Part shown: positions 50,341 to 58,798 of the stretch, in pieces
Position numbering within the stretch: position 1 is the stretch's first letter
Layout of the letters: every line of letters begins with the position of its first letter
Source of the DNA: Ornithinimicrobium ciconiae
GTDB lineage: Bacteria > Actinomycetota > Actinomycetes > Actinomycetales > Dermatophilaceae
Reading direction: 5' to 3'
Assembly: GCF_007197575.1 (NCBI RefSeq)
Contig: NZ_CP041616.1
Span: forward strand, 682,001 to 746,000
DNA length: 64,000 nucleotides
Position numbers and translations under genes: made by a program
Notes under the pieces: generated by a model
Told to the model about the DNA's origin: nothing
Seen by the model: the letters and a program-made list of their open reading frames with translations, nothing else
Database searches by the model: none

Positions 50341-50781
50341 GGTCGCGATATCCGCCAGATCCTGCTCCAGAGCCTTGCGGGTCGCCTTCGTCGCCATCCC
50401 TCCGAAGACCTTCATCCCCAGCTTCTGCATCGCCGACGGGGTGCTGAGCTCGGCGCTGAACGTGACGCTCAGCTCGGTGGCCTCGTCACTGACGGGGACC
50501 AGCACGAAGGTCGTCACATAGTCGGCGCCCCCGGAGGAGGCTCGCACCTCCGTCTCGCGCAGCGGGTCGGCCAGCGTCACCCACATCTCCTCGGTGCTGG
50601 AGCGACCAAAGATGGTGCGCGTCTCCCGCCAGCGGGTGCCCTCGGCATACGGCCCGTCGGTGAGGGTCTGCACGGAGGTGACCCCGGAGAGGGTCTCGGC
50701 GGCGCGCCGCACGTCGGTGAGCACCTCCCAGACCCGGCAGGGCGGGGCACCGATGACCTTGCTGACGACGATCTGGTCCAC
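50314..50781 (-). CDS. SRPBCC-family (polyketide cyclase/START-like) protein
   Basis: A 155-residue helix-grip protein: IVVSKVIGAPPCRVWEVLTD at the start, TRWRETRTIF strands in the middle, a C-terminal helix ATKATRKALEQDLADIA. This is the SRPBCC/Polyketide_cyc2 fold, used for lipid or small-molecule binding. GTG 50781 has AGGAG 4 nt upstream. The 3' end is continued by a six-copy tandem repeat beyond the stop. Confidence 0.8.
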   Translation of the reverse strand: MDQIVVSKVIGAPPCRVWEVLTDVRRAAETLSGVTSVQTLTDGPYAEGTRWRETRTIFGRSSTEEMWVTLADPLRETEVRASSGGADYVTTFVLVPVSDEATELSVTFSAELSTPSAMQKLGMKVFGGMATKATRKALEQDLADIATAAEGRRRQ

Positions 50782-50888
50782 ATCACTCCTGGGGGCGTTC
50801 GGCTCTGGCACACCCGGTCTGGGCAACGGGGAGACTACCCCCTAGCCTGACGGCACACTCCGGTTTCCCTCAACGAAGAGAGCACGCC

Positions 50889-51959
50889 ATGGCGCTGGAC
50901 AACCCGTTCTACACCCCCGAGATGCAGGGAGCCTACGAGCTCCACTCCCTTGGCCGGTTCGAGCTCGAGGACGGCGGGGTCATCCCTGACCTCCAGCTCG
51001 CCGTCGCGACCTATGGTCAGCTCAACGAGGCCAAGGACAACGTCATCCTGATCCCGACGTGGTTCAGCGGGACCCACCAGACGTGGGAGCTGGTCTACAT
51101 CGGGCCGGGACGCGCGCTGGACCCGGAGAAGTACTTCATCATCGTGGTGAACCAGATCGGCAACGGCCTGTCCACCTCACCGCACAACACCGACGGTCCG
51201 ATCGCGATGAGCCAGTTCCCCAACGTGCGGATCGGAGATGACGTCCGGGCCCAGGAGCAGCTGCTCCGCGAGGTCTTCGGCATCGAGCAGCTGGCCCTGG
51301 TCGTCGGTGGGTCGATGGGCGCGCAGCAGACCTGGGAGTGGGCAGTCCGCTTCCCGGACAAGGTGCTTCGTGCTGCTCCGATCGCCGGCACTGCCCAGAA
51401 CACGCCGCACGACTTCCTGTTCACCCAGACCCTGGTCGACGCGATCACCTCCGACCCCGGCTTCAACGGCGGGGACTATGCCTCGCACGCTGACGTGGTG
51501 GATGGGCTGAGCCGGCACGCCGACATCTGGGCCGTCATGGGTCTGTCGACCGAGTTCTGGCGCACCGAGTTCTGGCGCGGCATCGAGATCCCGGACGTCA
51601 CCTGGGACACCGCGGTCGAGTTCAAGGACCGCTTCCTGCGCTCGGTGTTCACCGCGCTGGACCCCAACTCCCTGCTGGTGCAGGCCTGGAAGTGGCAGCG
51701 CGGCGACGTGGCGCGCAACACCGATGGTGACCTGGCCGCGGCGCTGGGCCGGATCACCGCCACGATGTTTGTGATGCCGATCGATGAGGACATGTTCTTC
51801 CCGCCGCGGGACTGTGCCGCCGAGTGCGAGCAGGTCTCCGGAGCGCAGCTGCGCCCACTGCATTCCGTCGCCGGGCACTTCGGCCTGTTTGGCTTTGAGC
51901 CGGACTATCTGGAGTCGGTCGACACCATCCTGCGGGAGCTGCTCGAGACGTCGGTATGA
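50889..51959 (+). CDS. Alpha/beta hydrolase related to homoserine O-acetyltransferase (MetX)
   Basis: A 356-residue enzyme. The nucleophile elbow is LVVGGSMGAQQTWEWAVRFP, the catalytic-type Asp lies in MPIDEDMFFPPRD, and His in SVAGHFGLFGFEPDYLES. MetX-like features include ILIPTWFSGTHQTWE and AITSDPGFNGGDY. The MetX/DPEP group also includes general hydrolases, and no methionine genes are adjacent, so the acyl-transfer role is unproven. AAGAGAG precedes the ATG. Confidence 0.8.
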   Translation: MALDNPFYTPEMQGAYELHSLGRFELEDGGVIPDLQLAVATYGQLNEAKDNVILIPTWFSGTHQTWELVYIGPGRALDPEKYFIIVVNQIGNGLSTSPHNTDGPIAMSQFPNVRIGDDVRAQEQLLREVFGIEQLALVVGGSMGAQQTWEWAVRFPDKVLRAAPIAGTAQNTPHDFLFTQTLVDAITSDPGFNGGDYASHADVVDGLSRHADIWAVMGLSTEFWRTEFWRGIEIPDVTWDTAVEFKDRFLRSVFTALDPNSLLVQAWKWQRGDVARNTDGDLAAALGRITATMFVMPIDEDMFFPPRDCAAECEQVSGAQLRPLHSVAGHFGLFGFEPDYLESVDTILRELLETSV

Positions 51960-51999
51960 CGGACCGCTAGTCGCCGCCCTCGGTCACGTGATGGTGGGT

Positions 52000-52043
52000 G
52001 ACGGCGCCACCTCAGCCGGTCAGCCGGTCGAGGTGGCGCCGTC
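52000..52043. terminator. Hairpin between convergent genes
   Basis: Perfect 13-bp stem GACGGCGCCACCT/AGGTGGCGCCGTC with an 18-nt loop. The right arm lies inside the last codons of the 52020 gene. It can serve both converging transcripts. Confidence 0.6.
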
Positions 52044-52544
52044 GTCGGGCGCGGACTCGACCGGCACAAAGTCGGTGCCGATGTAGAGGTCGATCTCGTC
52101 GATCTGCCGGGCGTCCTCAACCAGGACGGCGCCCTCGACGTAGGTGGCCAGGAGCTCGGCGTCCTGCAGCCCCTCGACACCGTGGTGGATCTCGGCGACC
52201 GCCGGTGTCTCGGTGCCTGAGGGGGCGTTGTCGACGGCGTCGATGTCAAAGCCGTGGGTGGCCAGGGCCTTGGCGGTGTTGCCGGCGATGCCGGCGGCAC
52301 CGGAGGCGTTGTAGACGTTGACCGTGACGTCCTCGGCGAGCACGGCAGGGACCTCCGCGGTGGCCGTTGTCGCGTCGGCGTCGCCAGCGACCCCGTCGCC
52401 CTCGGGCAGCCACCCCTGGTAGTAGGCCACGGCATACCCCCCGATCCCGACCAGGAGGAGCAGGAGGGCGGACAGCACCAGGGCGGCACGGCGTCGCCGC
52501 CGACGCGCGGCGGTGGACATGCCAGCAGTACGGACGTAACCCAC
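52020..52544 (-). CDS. LytR_C-domain membrane protein
   Basis: 174 residues. A basic start (RRRRRRAALVL) and one TM (LSALLLLLVGIGGYAVAYYQ) are followed by an outer LytR_cpsA_psr C-terminal domain: VTVNVYNASGAAGIAGNTAK, AEIHHGVEGLQDAELLATYV, VDLYIGTDF-like end. This domain occurs in envelope proteins without the catalytic LCP domain. GTG 52544 has AAGGAG 6 nt upstream. It may be co-transcribed with the 52576 gene, which is 31 bp upstream on the same strand. Confidence 0.82.
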   Translation of the reverse strand: MGYVRTAGMSTAARRRRRRAALVLSALLLLLVGIGGYAVAYYQGWLPEGDGVAGDADATTATAEVPAVLAEDVTVNVYNASGAAGIAGNTAKALATHGFDIDAVDNAPSGTETPAVAEIHHGVEGLQDAELLATYVEGAVLVEDARQIDEIDLYIGTDFVPVESAPDDGATSTG

Positions 52545-52575
52545 GGGAAACTCCTTGTGATCCGGTGAGCGAACG

Positions 52576-52878
52576 CTACCGAGCGGCGGGGTCAGGGACG
52601 ACGAGGACACGCCCGTGAACGAAAGCGCGTCCGGCGAGCGCGGCCCGCAGGGCCCGGTGCAGGCCGTCCTCGAGATACTTCAGGCCGCGGTACTCGACGA
52701 CGTGGCAGAAGATGTCGCCGTAGAAGGTGGAGTCCGCGGCGAGCAGGTGCTGCAGGTCCAGCGTGGCCTTGGTGGTGACCAGCTCATCGAGGCGCACCAT
52801 CTGCGGCGGGATGTGCGACCAGTCCTCCAGGTGGTGGGGAGGGTATGGCTGCCCGTCGCCCACTCCCTTGAAGATCAT
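52576..52878 (-). CDS. Conserved small actinobacterial protein
   Basis: A 100-residue protein with a recognisable conserved layout: MIFKGVGDGQPYPPH, VRLDELVTTKATLDLQHLLA, STFYGDIFCHVVEYRGLKYL and DGLHRALRAAL. Homologues are common in actinobacteria next to LytR_C genes and are sometimes labelled VapB-family, but no toxin is near and the role is unknown. The fold looks ParB-N-like (inference only). ATG 52878 is supported by the conserved start. Confidence 0.7.
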   Translation of the reverse strand: MIFKGVGDGQPYPPHHLEDWSHIPPQMVRLDELVTTKATLDLQHLLAADSTFYGDIFCHVVEYRGLKYLEDGLHRALRAALAGRAFVHGRVLVVPDPAAR

Positions 52879-52949
52879 GAGCCCATGATAGGAGGCACCT
52901 GGTGCCGGATGGGCCGCCGCGCGGACCAGCAGTTACTAGAGTGCTGCCC

Positions 52950-54533
52950 GTGACCGAGAACCAGCTTGACCAGATCCGCGCCGGCTACTCCTTCGAGGGC
53001 CCGTCCATCACCCTGGGGGCCACCCTCCAGGACGGCACCCCCGTCCCCGATGCCCCGGTCCGGTTGCCGCTCGCCTCGATGAACCGGCACGGGCTGGTGG
53101 CTGGGGCGACCGGCACCGGCAAGACCGTCACACTGCAGGTGATGGCCGAGCAGCTCTCCGCCGAGGGGGTCCCGGTCTTCCTGGCGGACATCAAGGGGGA
53201 CCTGACCGGCCTGGTGACCCCGGCGGGTGACAACCCCAAGGTCACCGAGCGCATGACGGGACTGGCGCAGGAGTGGGCGGGCACGGCATACCCGGTCGAG
53301 TTCTTCTCCCTCGGCGGGCAGGGCAAGGGCATCCCGATCCGGGCGACGATCACCGGCTTCGGCCCGATCCTGCTGTCAAAGGTGCTGGGGCTCAACGACA
53401 CCCAGGAGTCCAGCCTGGGACTGATCTTCCACTATGCCGCCCAGGCCGGGCTGGCGCTGCTGGACATCAAGGACCTGCGTGCGGTCGTCCAGCACCTGCT
53501 CTCCGACGAGGGCAAGGCCGAGCTCAAGGCGCTCGGTGGGCTGTCCACCGCGACGGCCGGGGTGATCCTGCGTGAGCTGATCGCCTTCGAGGCGCAGGGT
53601 GCCGACGCCTTCTTCGGGGAGCCGGAGTTTGACACGGCCGACCTGCTGCGCACGGCGGAGGACGGGCGCGGCATCATCAGCTGTCTGGAGCTGCCCGGTG
53701 TGCAGGACAAGCCGGCGCTGTTCTCGACCTTCCTCATGTGGCTGCTGGCGGACCTGTTCCAGGACCTGCCGGAGGTCGGCAACCTCGACAAGCCCAAGCT
53801 GGTGTTCTTCTTCGACGAGGCGCACCTGCTGTTCAAGGACGCGTCCAAGGCGTTCCTGGAGTCGATCGAGCAGGCCGTGCGGCTGATCCGGTCCAAGGGG
53901 GTCGGCGTCTTCTTCGTGACCCAGGTGCCCAAGGACGTGCCGGAGTCGGTGCTGGCCCAGCTCGGCAACCGGGTGCAGCACGCGCTGCGTGCGTTCACCC
54001 CCTCCGACGCCAAGGCGCTGAAGGCGACGGCCAAGACGTTCCCGATCAGTGACTATGACCTGGAGGAGGTGCTCACCCAGCTCGGCACCGGTGAGGCCGT
54101 GGTGACGGTGCTCTCCGATCGGGGTGCCCCGACGCCCGTGGCGTGGACGCTGCTGCGCGCCCCGCAGGGCACCATCGGCCCCTCCCCGGAGGCGACCGTC
54201 GACGGCGTGATCTCCGCGTCGCCGCTGACCAGCAGGTATGCCGAGGAGCTGGACCGCGAGTCGGCCTATGAGATCCTCGCGGCCAAGATGGAGGCCGGTG
54301 CCAAGGCTGCCGAGGAGGCCGCTGCGGCTGAGGCTGCGGCCGGGGCGAGCGAAGCGGCGCAGAAGGAGGCCGCCGCGGCGGAGAAGGCCGCTCGGAAGCG
54401 GGAGAAGGAGGACCCCTCGGTGGTGGACCAGGTTGTCGGCTCCTCGGCCTTCAAGTCGATGCTGCGCTCGGCCGGCACCGTGATCGGCCGGGAGATCTCC
54501 CGGAGCATCTTCGGCACGGGGCGTCGTCGCTAA
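52950..54533 (+). CDS. HerA-like (DUF853) ATPase
   Basis: A 527-residue P-loop ATPase. Walker A is GATGTGKTVT (about residue 54), Walker B LVFFFDEAHLLF, with an FFVTQVPKDVPESVLAQLGN sensor region. The C-terminus is an Ala/Glu-rich coiled coil (KAAEEAAAAEAAAGAS then EAAQKEAAAAEKAARKRE). Such bacterial DUF853 proteins are DNA-translocase-like helicases of unclear role, not paired here with NurA. The start is GTG 52950 or GTG 52941; neither has a strong ribosome site. Confidence 0.85.
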   Translation: MTENQLDQIRAGYSFEGPSITLGATLQDGTPVPDAPVRLPLASMNRHGLVAGATGTGKTVTLQVMAEQLSAEGVPVFLADIKGDLTGLVTPAGDNPKVTERMTGLAQEWAGTAYPVEFFSLGGQGKGIPIRATITGFGPILLSKVLGLNDTQESSLGLIFHYAAQAGLALLDIKDLRAVVQHLLSDEGKAELKALGGLSTATAGVILRELIAFEAQGADAFFGEPEFDTADLLRTAEDGRGIISCLELPGVQDKPALFSTFLMWLLADLFQDLPEVGNLDKPKLVFFFDEAHLLFKDASKAFLESIEQAVRLIRSKGVGVFFVTQVPKDVPESVLAQLGNRVQHALRAFTPSDAKALKATAKTFPISDYDLEEVLTQLGTGEAVVTVLSDRGAPTPVAWTLLRAPQGTIGPSPEATVDGVISASPLTSRYAEELDRESAYEILAAKMEAGAKAAEEAAAAEAAAGASEAAQKEAAAAEKAARKREKEDPSVVDQVVGSSAFKSMLRSAGTVIGREISRSIFGTGRRR

Positions 54534-54534
54534 C

Positions 54535-54684
54535 CATTTTGAGAGGGGTTTCGTCGGTGCGCACCGAATTTTGAGAGAGGTTTCGTCGGTGCCGTGCCTA
54601 CCCAATTTTGAGAGAGGTTTCCAGGGACCGGCCACGCCCCCATACCAAGGGACCGGCCACCGCCCCCACGCGGTGACCGGTCCC
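54535..54684. repeat. Three A+T-containing repeats followed by a hairpin
   Basis: Units AATTTTGAGAGAGGTTTCGT or variants start near 54535, 54567 and 54604. After them GGGACCGGCCAC is duplicated (about 54624 and 54649). The final stem GGGACCGG...CCGGTCCC (54649-54684) can act as a terminator for the converging ATPase and VWA genes. The first three resemble the repeat in the GMC oxidase. Confidence 0.75.
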
Positions 54685-54741
54685 GGTCTCGGGCCGGAGG
54701 GACGCTGTCCCCACCGGCAAATTTCACTGTGAGCGTGAAGC

Positions 54742-56370
54742 TCAGTCCCTGTCCTCGTCGGTGACCGGCGCCTGCAGGTCCTCGTCGAGCAGGTCGCGCA
54801 GTTCCTCGATGCCGGCCACGTCCGACCCCGCGAGTGCCTCGGCCTCCTCACGCAGATCCCCGAGCGTGAAGCCACGCTCGCTGACGATGCTGTTGCCCTT
54901 GAGCAGTTCGGCCGAGTCAGCCACGAGCGCGGCCACCCGGAGCGTCTCGGACGCCTCGTCCTGGGACCAGGTGATCGGGGCGTTGATCTCGATGGTCTCT
55001 GCCGTGTCCGGGTCCGCCCAGCGCAGCCGCGCCTCGCCAACCTCGGTGCCGTCTGAGACCGCGTCGGTCGGGACCAGTTCGTAGAGGGCGGACACCCGGT
55101 GGCCGGCACCGATCTCGCCGGCGTCGACGGTGTCGTCGCGGAACTCGTCGTCCTCCAGCGCACGGTTCTGGTAGCCGATCAACCGGTAGGACTCGACGAA
55201 CTCCGGGTCGAACTCGACCTGGCTCTTGGCGTCGCGGGCCACCACGGTCAAGGTCTGTGTCAGGTCCTCGACGAAGAGCTGCTCGGCCTCCTCGAAGGTG
55301 TCGACATAGGCGTAGAAGCCGTCGCCCTGGTTGGCCAACTGCTCCATCAACGTGTCGTTGTAGTTGCCCATCCCGAAACCGACGGTGACCAGGTGGATGC
55401 CCTCCTCGCCGGCGCCGGCGATCTCCTCGGCGAGCGTGTCGCCCTCGGTCATGCCGACATTGGCCACCCCGTCCGAGGCCAGGATGACGACGTTGATGCC
55501 GTCCTCGACGTGAGCGTCCCTCGCCTGCTGGTAACCCAGCCGCAGGCCCGCCTCCATGTTGGTGCTGCCCCCGGCCTGCAGGTCGTCGATGGCACCCATG
55601 ATGGTGTCGCGGTCGGAGACCTTCGTGGGCTCCAGCACCGGGCTCGCGTCGTCGCCGTAGATGACGATGGCGATGGTGTCGTCCGGGTTGAGACTCTCGG
55701 CGAGCAGCGCCAGAGAAGACTTGACCAGACCCAGGCGTTCCCGGATGTCCATCGATCCAGAGGTGTCGATGACGAAGGTGATGTTGGCCTGCGGGCGGTC
55801 CTCGTCAGCGATCTCCAGCGAGCTGATCCCCACGCGCACCAGTGCCGTCCCCTCCTCGGCACGGGGCGCTGCCCCAGTCTCCACCTGCAGCCCCAACGCG
55901 TTCCCCTCAGGCGCGCTGTCGGCATACTCGAAGGAGTTGACCCACTCCTCGACCCGGATCGAGTCCGGCTCCGGCGCCAACCCCTCCGCGGCCATTCCGT
56001 GGGCGACCCGGTAGGACCCGGTGTCGACGTCAAGGGCAAAGGTGGACAGCGGGCTCTCCTGCGCCGACACCCAGACGGTCTCGCCGACGTCGGTGAAGGT
56101 GTTGTCCTCCCCCGGCTCGGGCGGCGGAGGCGGCGGCATCGGGGTGGGCTCGGCCCCGCTCTCGGAACTATCCACCGCGACCGGGGCTGTTGCGCCAGCG
56201 GCGCCGTCCATGTCCGCGGAGTTCTCGTAGTCCTCGAAGTAGTCCCGCGCAGCGTCGGTGTCCACGCCGCTGGTGCCCTCGGTGGGCGTCTCTGGCTCGG
56301 TCTCCCCTGAGCATGCTGTGGCACCGAGCCCCACCACGAGCAGCATTGCGAGCAACTTCGTCGTCTTCAT
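54742..56370 (-). CDS. YfbK-type von Willebrand factor A lipoprotein
   Basis: 542 residues. The lipobox LLVVGLGATAC puts the lipidated Cys at residue 20. A Pro-rich spacer (PMPPPPPPEPGE) and a DUF3520/YfbK N-terminal segment (FALDVDTGSYRVAHGMAAEG) precede a VWA domain with a full MIDAS: FVIDTSGSM (D-x-S-x-S), GGSTNMEAGL (T) and ILASDGVANVG (D). The C-terminal part (VEFDPEFVESYRLIGYQNRA) matches YfbK. It is expected to sit on the outer membrane face, binding metal and a partner protein. Function is unknown. Confidence 0.88.
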   Translation of the reverse strand: MKTTKLLAMLLVVGLGATACSGETEPETPTEGTSGVDTDAARDYFEDYENSADMDGAAGATAPVAVDSSESGAEPTPMPPPPPPEPGEDNTFTDVGETVWVSAQESPLSTFALDVDTGSYRVAHGMAAEGLAPEPDSIRVEEWVNSFEYADSAPEGNALGLQVETGAAPRAEEGTALVRVGISSLEIADEDRPQANITFVIDTSGSMDIRERLGLVKSSLALLAESLNPDDTIAIVIYGDDASPVLEPTKVSDRDTIMGAIDDLQAGGSTNMEAGLRLGYQQARDAHVEDGINVVILASDGVANVGMTEGDTLAEEIAGAGEEGIHLVTVGFGMGNYNDTLMEQLANQGDGFYAYVDTFEEAEQLFVEDLTQTLTVVARDAKSQVEFDPEFVESYRLIGYQNRALEDDEFRDDTVDAGEIGAGHRVSALYELVPTDAVSDGTEVGEARLRWADPDTAETIEINAPITWSQDEASETLRVAALVADSAELLKGNSIVSERGFTLGDLREEAEALAGSDVAGIEELRDLLDEDLQAPVTDEDRD

Positions 56371-56502
56371 GGCGGTGCGACGGCGATGATGACGTGTTCG
56401 GTTCCGAGGGCTCAGGTCACGATGACGTAACGGTCGGATCGGAGGGACGCCGCGTGTGCGCGCGCTCGGCCACAGGTGGCCCAGACCCGTCGACACAGAA
56501 AG

Positions 56503-56590
56503 GGTCCCCCGCGCACCTGGAAGAGCTCACCTGCCCTTGCTGCATTCCTGCCCTGGGGGAGTTCAGTGAGGTACCACCGCACGGGGGACC
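56503..56590 (-). ncRNA. ffs: Signal recognition particle RNA (bacterial small type)
   Basis: On the minus strand the SRP helix 8 core is intact: CAGGGCAGGAATGCAGCAAG, with the GGAA tetraloop and the AGCA internal loop. Outer arms GGTCCCCCGTGC and GCGCGGGGGACC pair, and a short T-run (CCCTTTCTGT) follows. It needs Ffh to target membrane proteins. The position between the VWA lipoprotein and tRNA-Ser is typical of a stand-alone gene. Confidence 0.9.
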
Positions 56591-56714
56591 GGCTCCATGG
56601 TACGTGGGAAGCGGCCGCGGGACGAAACTGCGGCCCCGGCGGGAGAATTGAGGCCGAGAGCACGAAACCCTCGACCCGATGCGGGTCGAGGGTCTCGTCG
56701 TCCTGTCGGACCTA

Positions 56715-56802
56715 TGGCGGAGGATGGGGGATTTGAACCCCCGAGGGTTTTATCCCAACACGATTTCCAATCGTGCGCACTAGGCCACTATGCGAATCCT
56801 CC
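56715..56802 (-). tRNA. tRNA-Ser (anticodon GGA)
   Basis: On the minus strand, acceptor GGAGGAT/ATCCTCC, discriminator G and encoded CCA. The anticodon loop TTGGAAA in stem CACGA/TCGTG gives GGA. The long variable arm (TTGGGATAAAACCCTC) is typical of serine tRNA. T loop TTCAAAT. Confidence 0.96.
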
Positions 56803-56876
56803 GTCGCAGAGGTTACCTGACGGGTCGCTGAGCTCGGAAATCGGTGCCGGCCTGCCGGCCCGGTGGGGAGCTGGCG

Positions 56877-57923
56877 TTAGGGCCGCAGCATCACCTTGAT
56901 CGCGGCGCGCTCGTCCATCGCCCGGTAGGCGTCCGCGACCTGCGCCAACGGCACCGTCGAGTCAAAGACCCGACCAGGGTTGATCTGCCCCTCGAGCACC
57001 AGCGGCAGCAGCTCGTCCAGATAGCCGCGCACGGGCGCCATGCCGCCCGCCAGGCCGACGTTGCGGTTGAACATCTGGCCCATCGGCGCCTCGGCTCCGT
57101 GCGGCACCCCCACGAAACCGACCATCGAGCCCGGTCGCGCGCTCGCGAACGCCTGCTCCATCGACTCCTTGGTGCCCACGCACTCCAGCACCGCGTCGGC
57201 GCCGATGCCGTCGGTGAGCTCCATGATGCGCGCCACTCCCTCCGGCCCTCGCTCGGCGACGATGTCGGTCGCACCAAACTCGGTGGCCACCGCCTGACGG
57301 TCGGCGTGCCGGGACATCGCAATGACCCGCCCGGCGCCCTGCTGAGCGGCGGAGAGCACACCGCACAGCCCCACGGCCCCGTCGCCGACGATGACGACGG
57401 TCGCGCCGGGGCGGACCCGTGCGGAGACCGCCGCGTGCCACCCGGTGGCCATCACGTCCGTCAGGGTCAGCAGCGAGGGCAGCAGCGCCTCGTCCGGCTG
57501 CCCTGGCGTGGTGACCAGCGTGCCGTCGGCCAGCGGGACTCGCACATACTCACCCTGACACCCGTCCACCATGTTGCCGTCGCGGTCCGGCCCCCCGAAC
57601 CCACCACCGTTGGCGCACGCCGACTGCATCCCGGCAGTGCAGTGCGCGCAGGTGTTGTCCGACCACAGGAACGGGGTGATCACGAAGTCGCCCGGACGCA
57701 CCGTGGAGACCTCGCCACCCACCTCCTCGACGACGCCGATGAACTCGTGGCCGATACGCCGCGGCCGTGAAACTCGCGAGATGCCGCGATAGGGCCACAG
57801 GTCCGAGCCGCACACGCACGACGCAACGACCCGCACGACGGCGTCGGTCGGAGCCATGATCTGCGGGTCGGGCACCTGCTCGAGTCGGATGTCACCGGGG
57901 GCGTGCAGCACAGTCGCGTCCAT
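56877..57923 (-). CDS. Zinc-dependent alcohol dehydrogenase family protein
   Basis: A 348-residue medium-chain dehydrogenase. Catalytic zinc residues are in SCVCGSDLWPY and GHEFIGVV. The structural zinc loop CAHCTAGMQSAC retains three of the usual four Cys. The nucleotide fold is VVIVGDGAVGLCGVLSA, with the sequence IAMSRHADRQ suggesting NADP preference (R/H after the fold). Substrate unknown; relatives include formaldehyde-type and other aldehyde reductases. ATG 57923 has a weak ribosome site. Confidence 0.85.
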   Translation of the reverse strand: MDATVLHAPGDIRLEQVPDPQIMAPTDAVVRVVASCVCGSDLWPYRGISRVSRPRRIGHEFIGVVEEVGGEVSTVRPGDFVITPFLWSDNTCAHCTAGMQSACANGGGFGGPDRDGNMVDGCQGEYVRVPLADGTLVTTPGQPDEALLPSLLTLTDVMATGWHAAVSARVRPGATVVIVGDGAVGLCGVLSAAQQGAGRVIAMSRHADRQAVATEFGATDIVAERGPEGVARIMELTDGIGADAVLECVGTKESMEQAFASARPGSMVGFVGVPHGAEAPMGQMFNRNVGLAGGMAPVRGYLDELLPLVLEGQINPGRVFDSTVPLAQVADAYRAMDERAAIKVMLRP

Positions 57924-57965
57924 GCACCACATTCTGTATGCCGTCCCCCACCCGAGTACACCGGC

Positions 57966-58640
57966 CTACGTGCGCAGCCACTCCAGGATGCGCTCGGCGG
58001 ACTGTTCCGGGGTCAGCTCGCTGGTGTCCAGGCGGAAGTGCCGGTGCTGGCTCAGCAGCTGAACGCCGGGCAGGTCGTCCGCTGTGGCGTCGGGCAGGTC
58101 GTCCGCTGTGGCGCCGGGCCGACCGTCCGGTGCGGCGCCGGGCAGGCCGTCCCCTGTGGCGGTCGGCCCCGGCCCGCGTTCGCCGTCGGTGTTCATCACG
58201 AAGCGCTCCATCTCGCGCACATTTGCATCGGACCAGTCGAGGTCACGCTTCGATCGCTTCTCCGCCAGCCGGTGCTCGGTGCGGTTGCGCTCAAGGCGGG
58301 TGTCGAGGCCTGCGGCCAGCTCGACGAACGAGACGACTGCTTCCCGATCGACATAGGGCGCGATCTGCTCTGCGATTTCCTCGACGTCGTCCTGCGACTC
58401 GAGCCCCCACACATACGTGAGGATCAGGTCCGTGCCGGACGCCGCAGCCTCCGCGCCGACCTGTTGGCGCAGCGACCTGAGCAGGTGCCGGAACGGCGCA
58501 GTGCCGTAGTCGAAGACCTCCAGCAGCGGCTCGATCATGGCGTGGTTGTGGAAGAGCCTGAACTCGCTGCGCTCGGCGATCATCCGCCCGATCGTCATCT
58601 TGCCAACGGCGGGCGGACCAAAGATGACGACGAGCTGCAT
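57966..58640 (-). CDS. P-loop kinase-like protein with an internal 8-residue repeat
   Basis: A 224-residue nucleotide-binding protein. The Walker A is FGPPAVGKMT (about residues 8-17), and a DxD-type ILTYVWGLESQDD plus LERNRTEHRLAEKRSKRDLD lid segment resemble small-molecule kinases (shikimate or uridine kinase-like). A 24-bp repeat inserts four ADDLPDAT-type octapeptides into the middle of the molecule. The substrate is unknown. The start is ATG 58640, 30 bp from the sixth 42-bp palindrome. Confidence 0.65.
   Translation of the reverse strand: MQLVVIFGPPAVGKMTIGRMIAERSEFRLFHNHAMIEPLLEVFDYGTAPFRHLLRSLRQQVGAEAAASGTDLILTYVWGLESQDDVEEIAEQIAPYVDREAVVSFVELAAGLDTRLERNRTEHRLAEKRSKRDLDWSDANVREMERFVMNTDGERGPGPTATGDGLPGAAPDGRPGATADDLPDATADDLPGVQLLSQHRHFRLDTSELTPEQSAERILEWLRT
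58067..58162 (-). repeat. 24-bp tandem repeat, four copies, in the kinase-like gene
   Basis: Four contiguous units CGGGCAGGTCGTCCGCTGTG plus 4 more bases (58067, 58091, 58115, 58139), the first two identical except at the last base, the third most diverged. In frame on the minus strand, giving an acidic, Pro-containing insert, so copy number may be adjustable. Confidence 0.88.
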
Positions 58641-58669
58641 CCGCAAAGCCTGCCATGCAGCCACGTCAC

Positions 58670-58711
58670 TGGGGTGCACAAGCGGTCGCCGGTGACCGCT
58701 TGTGCACCCCA
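58670..58711. repeat. 42-bp dispersed palindrome, copy 6 (covarying arms)
   Basis: TGGGGTGCACAAGCGGTCGC and its complement, 20 of 21 positions paired; the CAAGC/GCTTG stem differs on both arms from GGACC/GGTCC of other copies. The flanks extend the pairing to 58665-58716 (GTCAC/GTGAC). It lies in the kinase/arcA divergent spacer. Confidence 0.93.
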
Positions 58712-58798
58712 GTGACAGAGACGGTGCGAGGATGGATGCTGGACTCCAGCGCGTAGGCCATGACGGCGCGCGCCCGCCATGATGAAAGGTTTTAAGTG

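Noticed and set aside
50889..51959. Methionine biosynthesis metX
   Set aside because: Motifs fit the wider MetX-like hydrolase family, but there are no neighbouring methionine genes and residues that define acetyltransferase specificity could not be confirmed.
14201..58711. Calling all six 42-bp palindromes rho-independent terminators
   Set aside because: Three lie in divergent spacers upstream of genes, one is inside coding DNA, and none is followed by a T-run.
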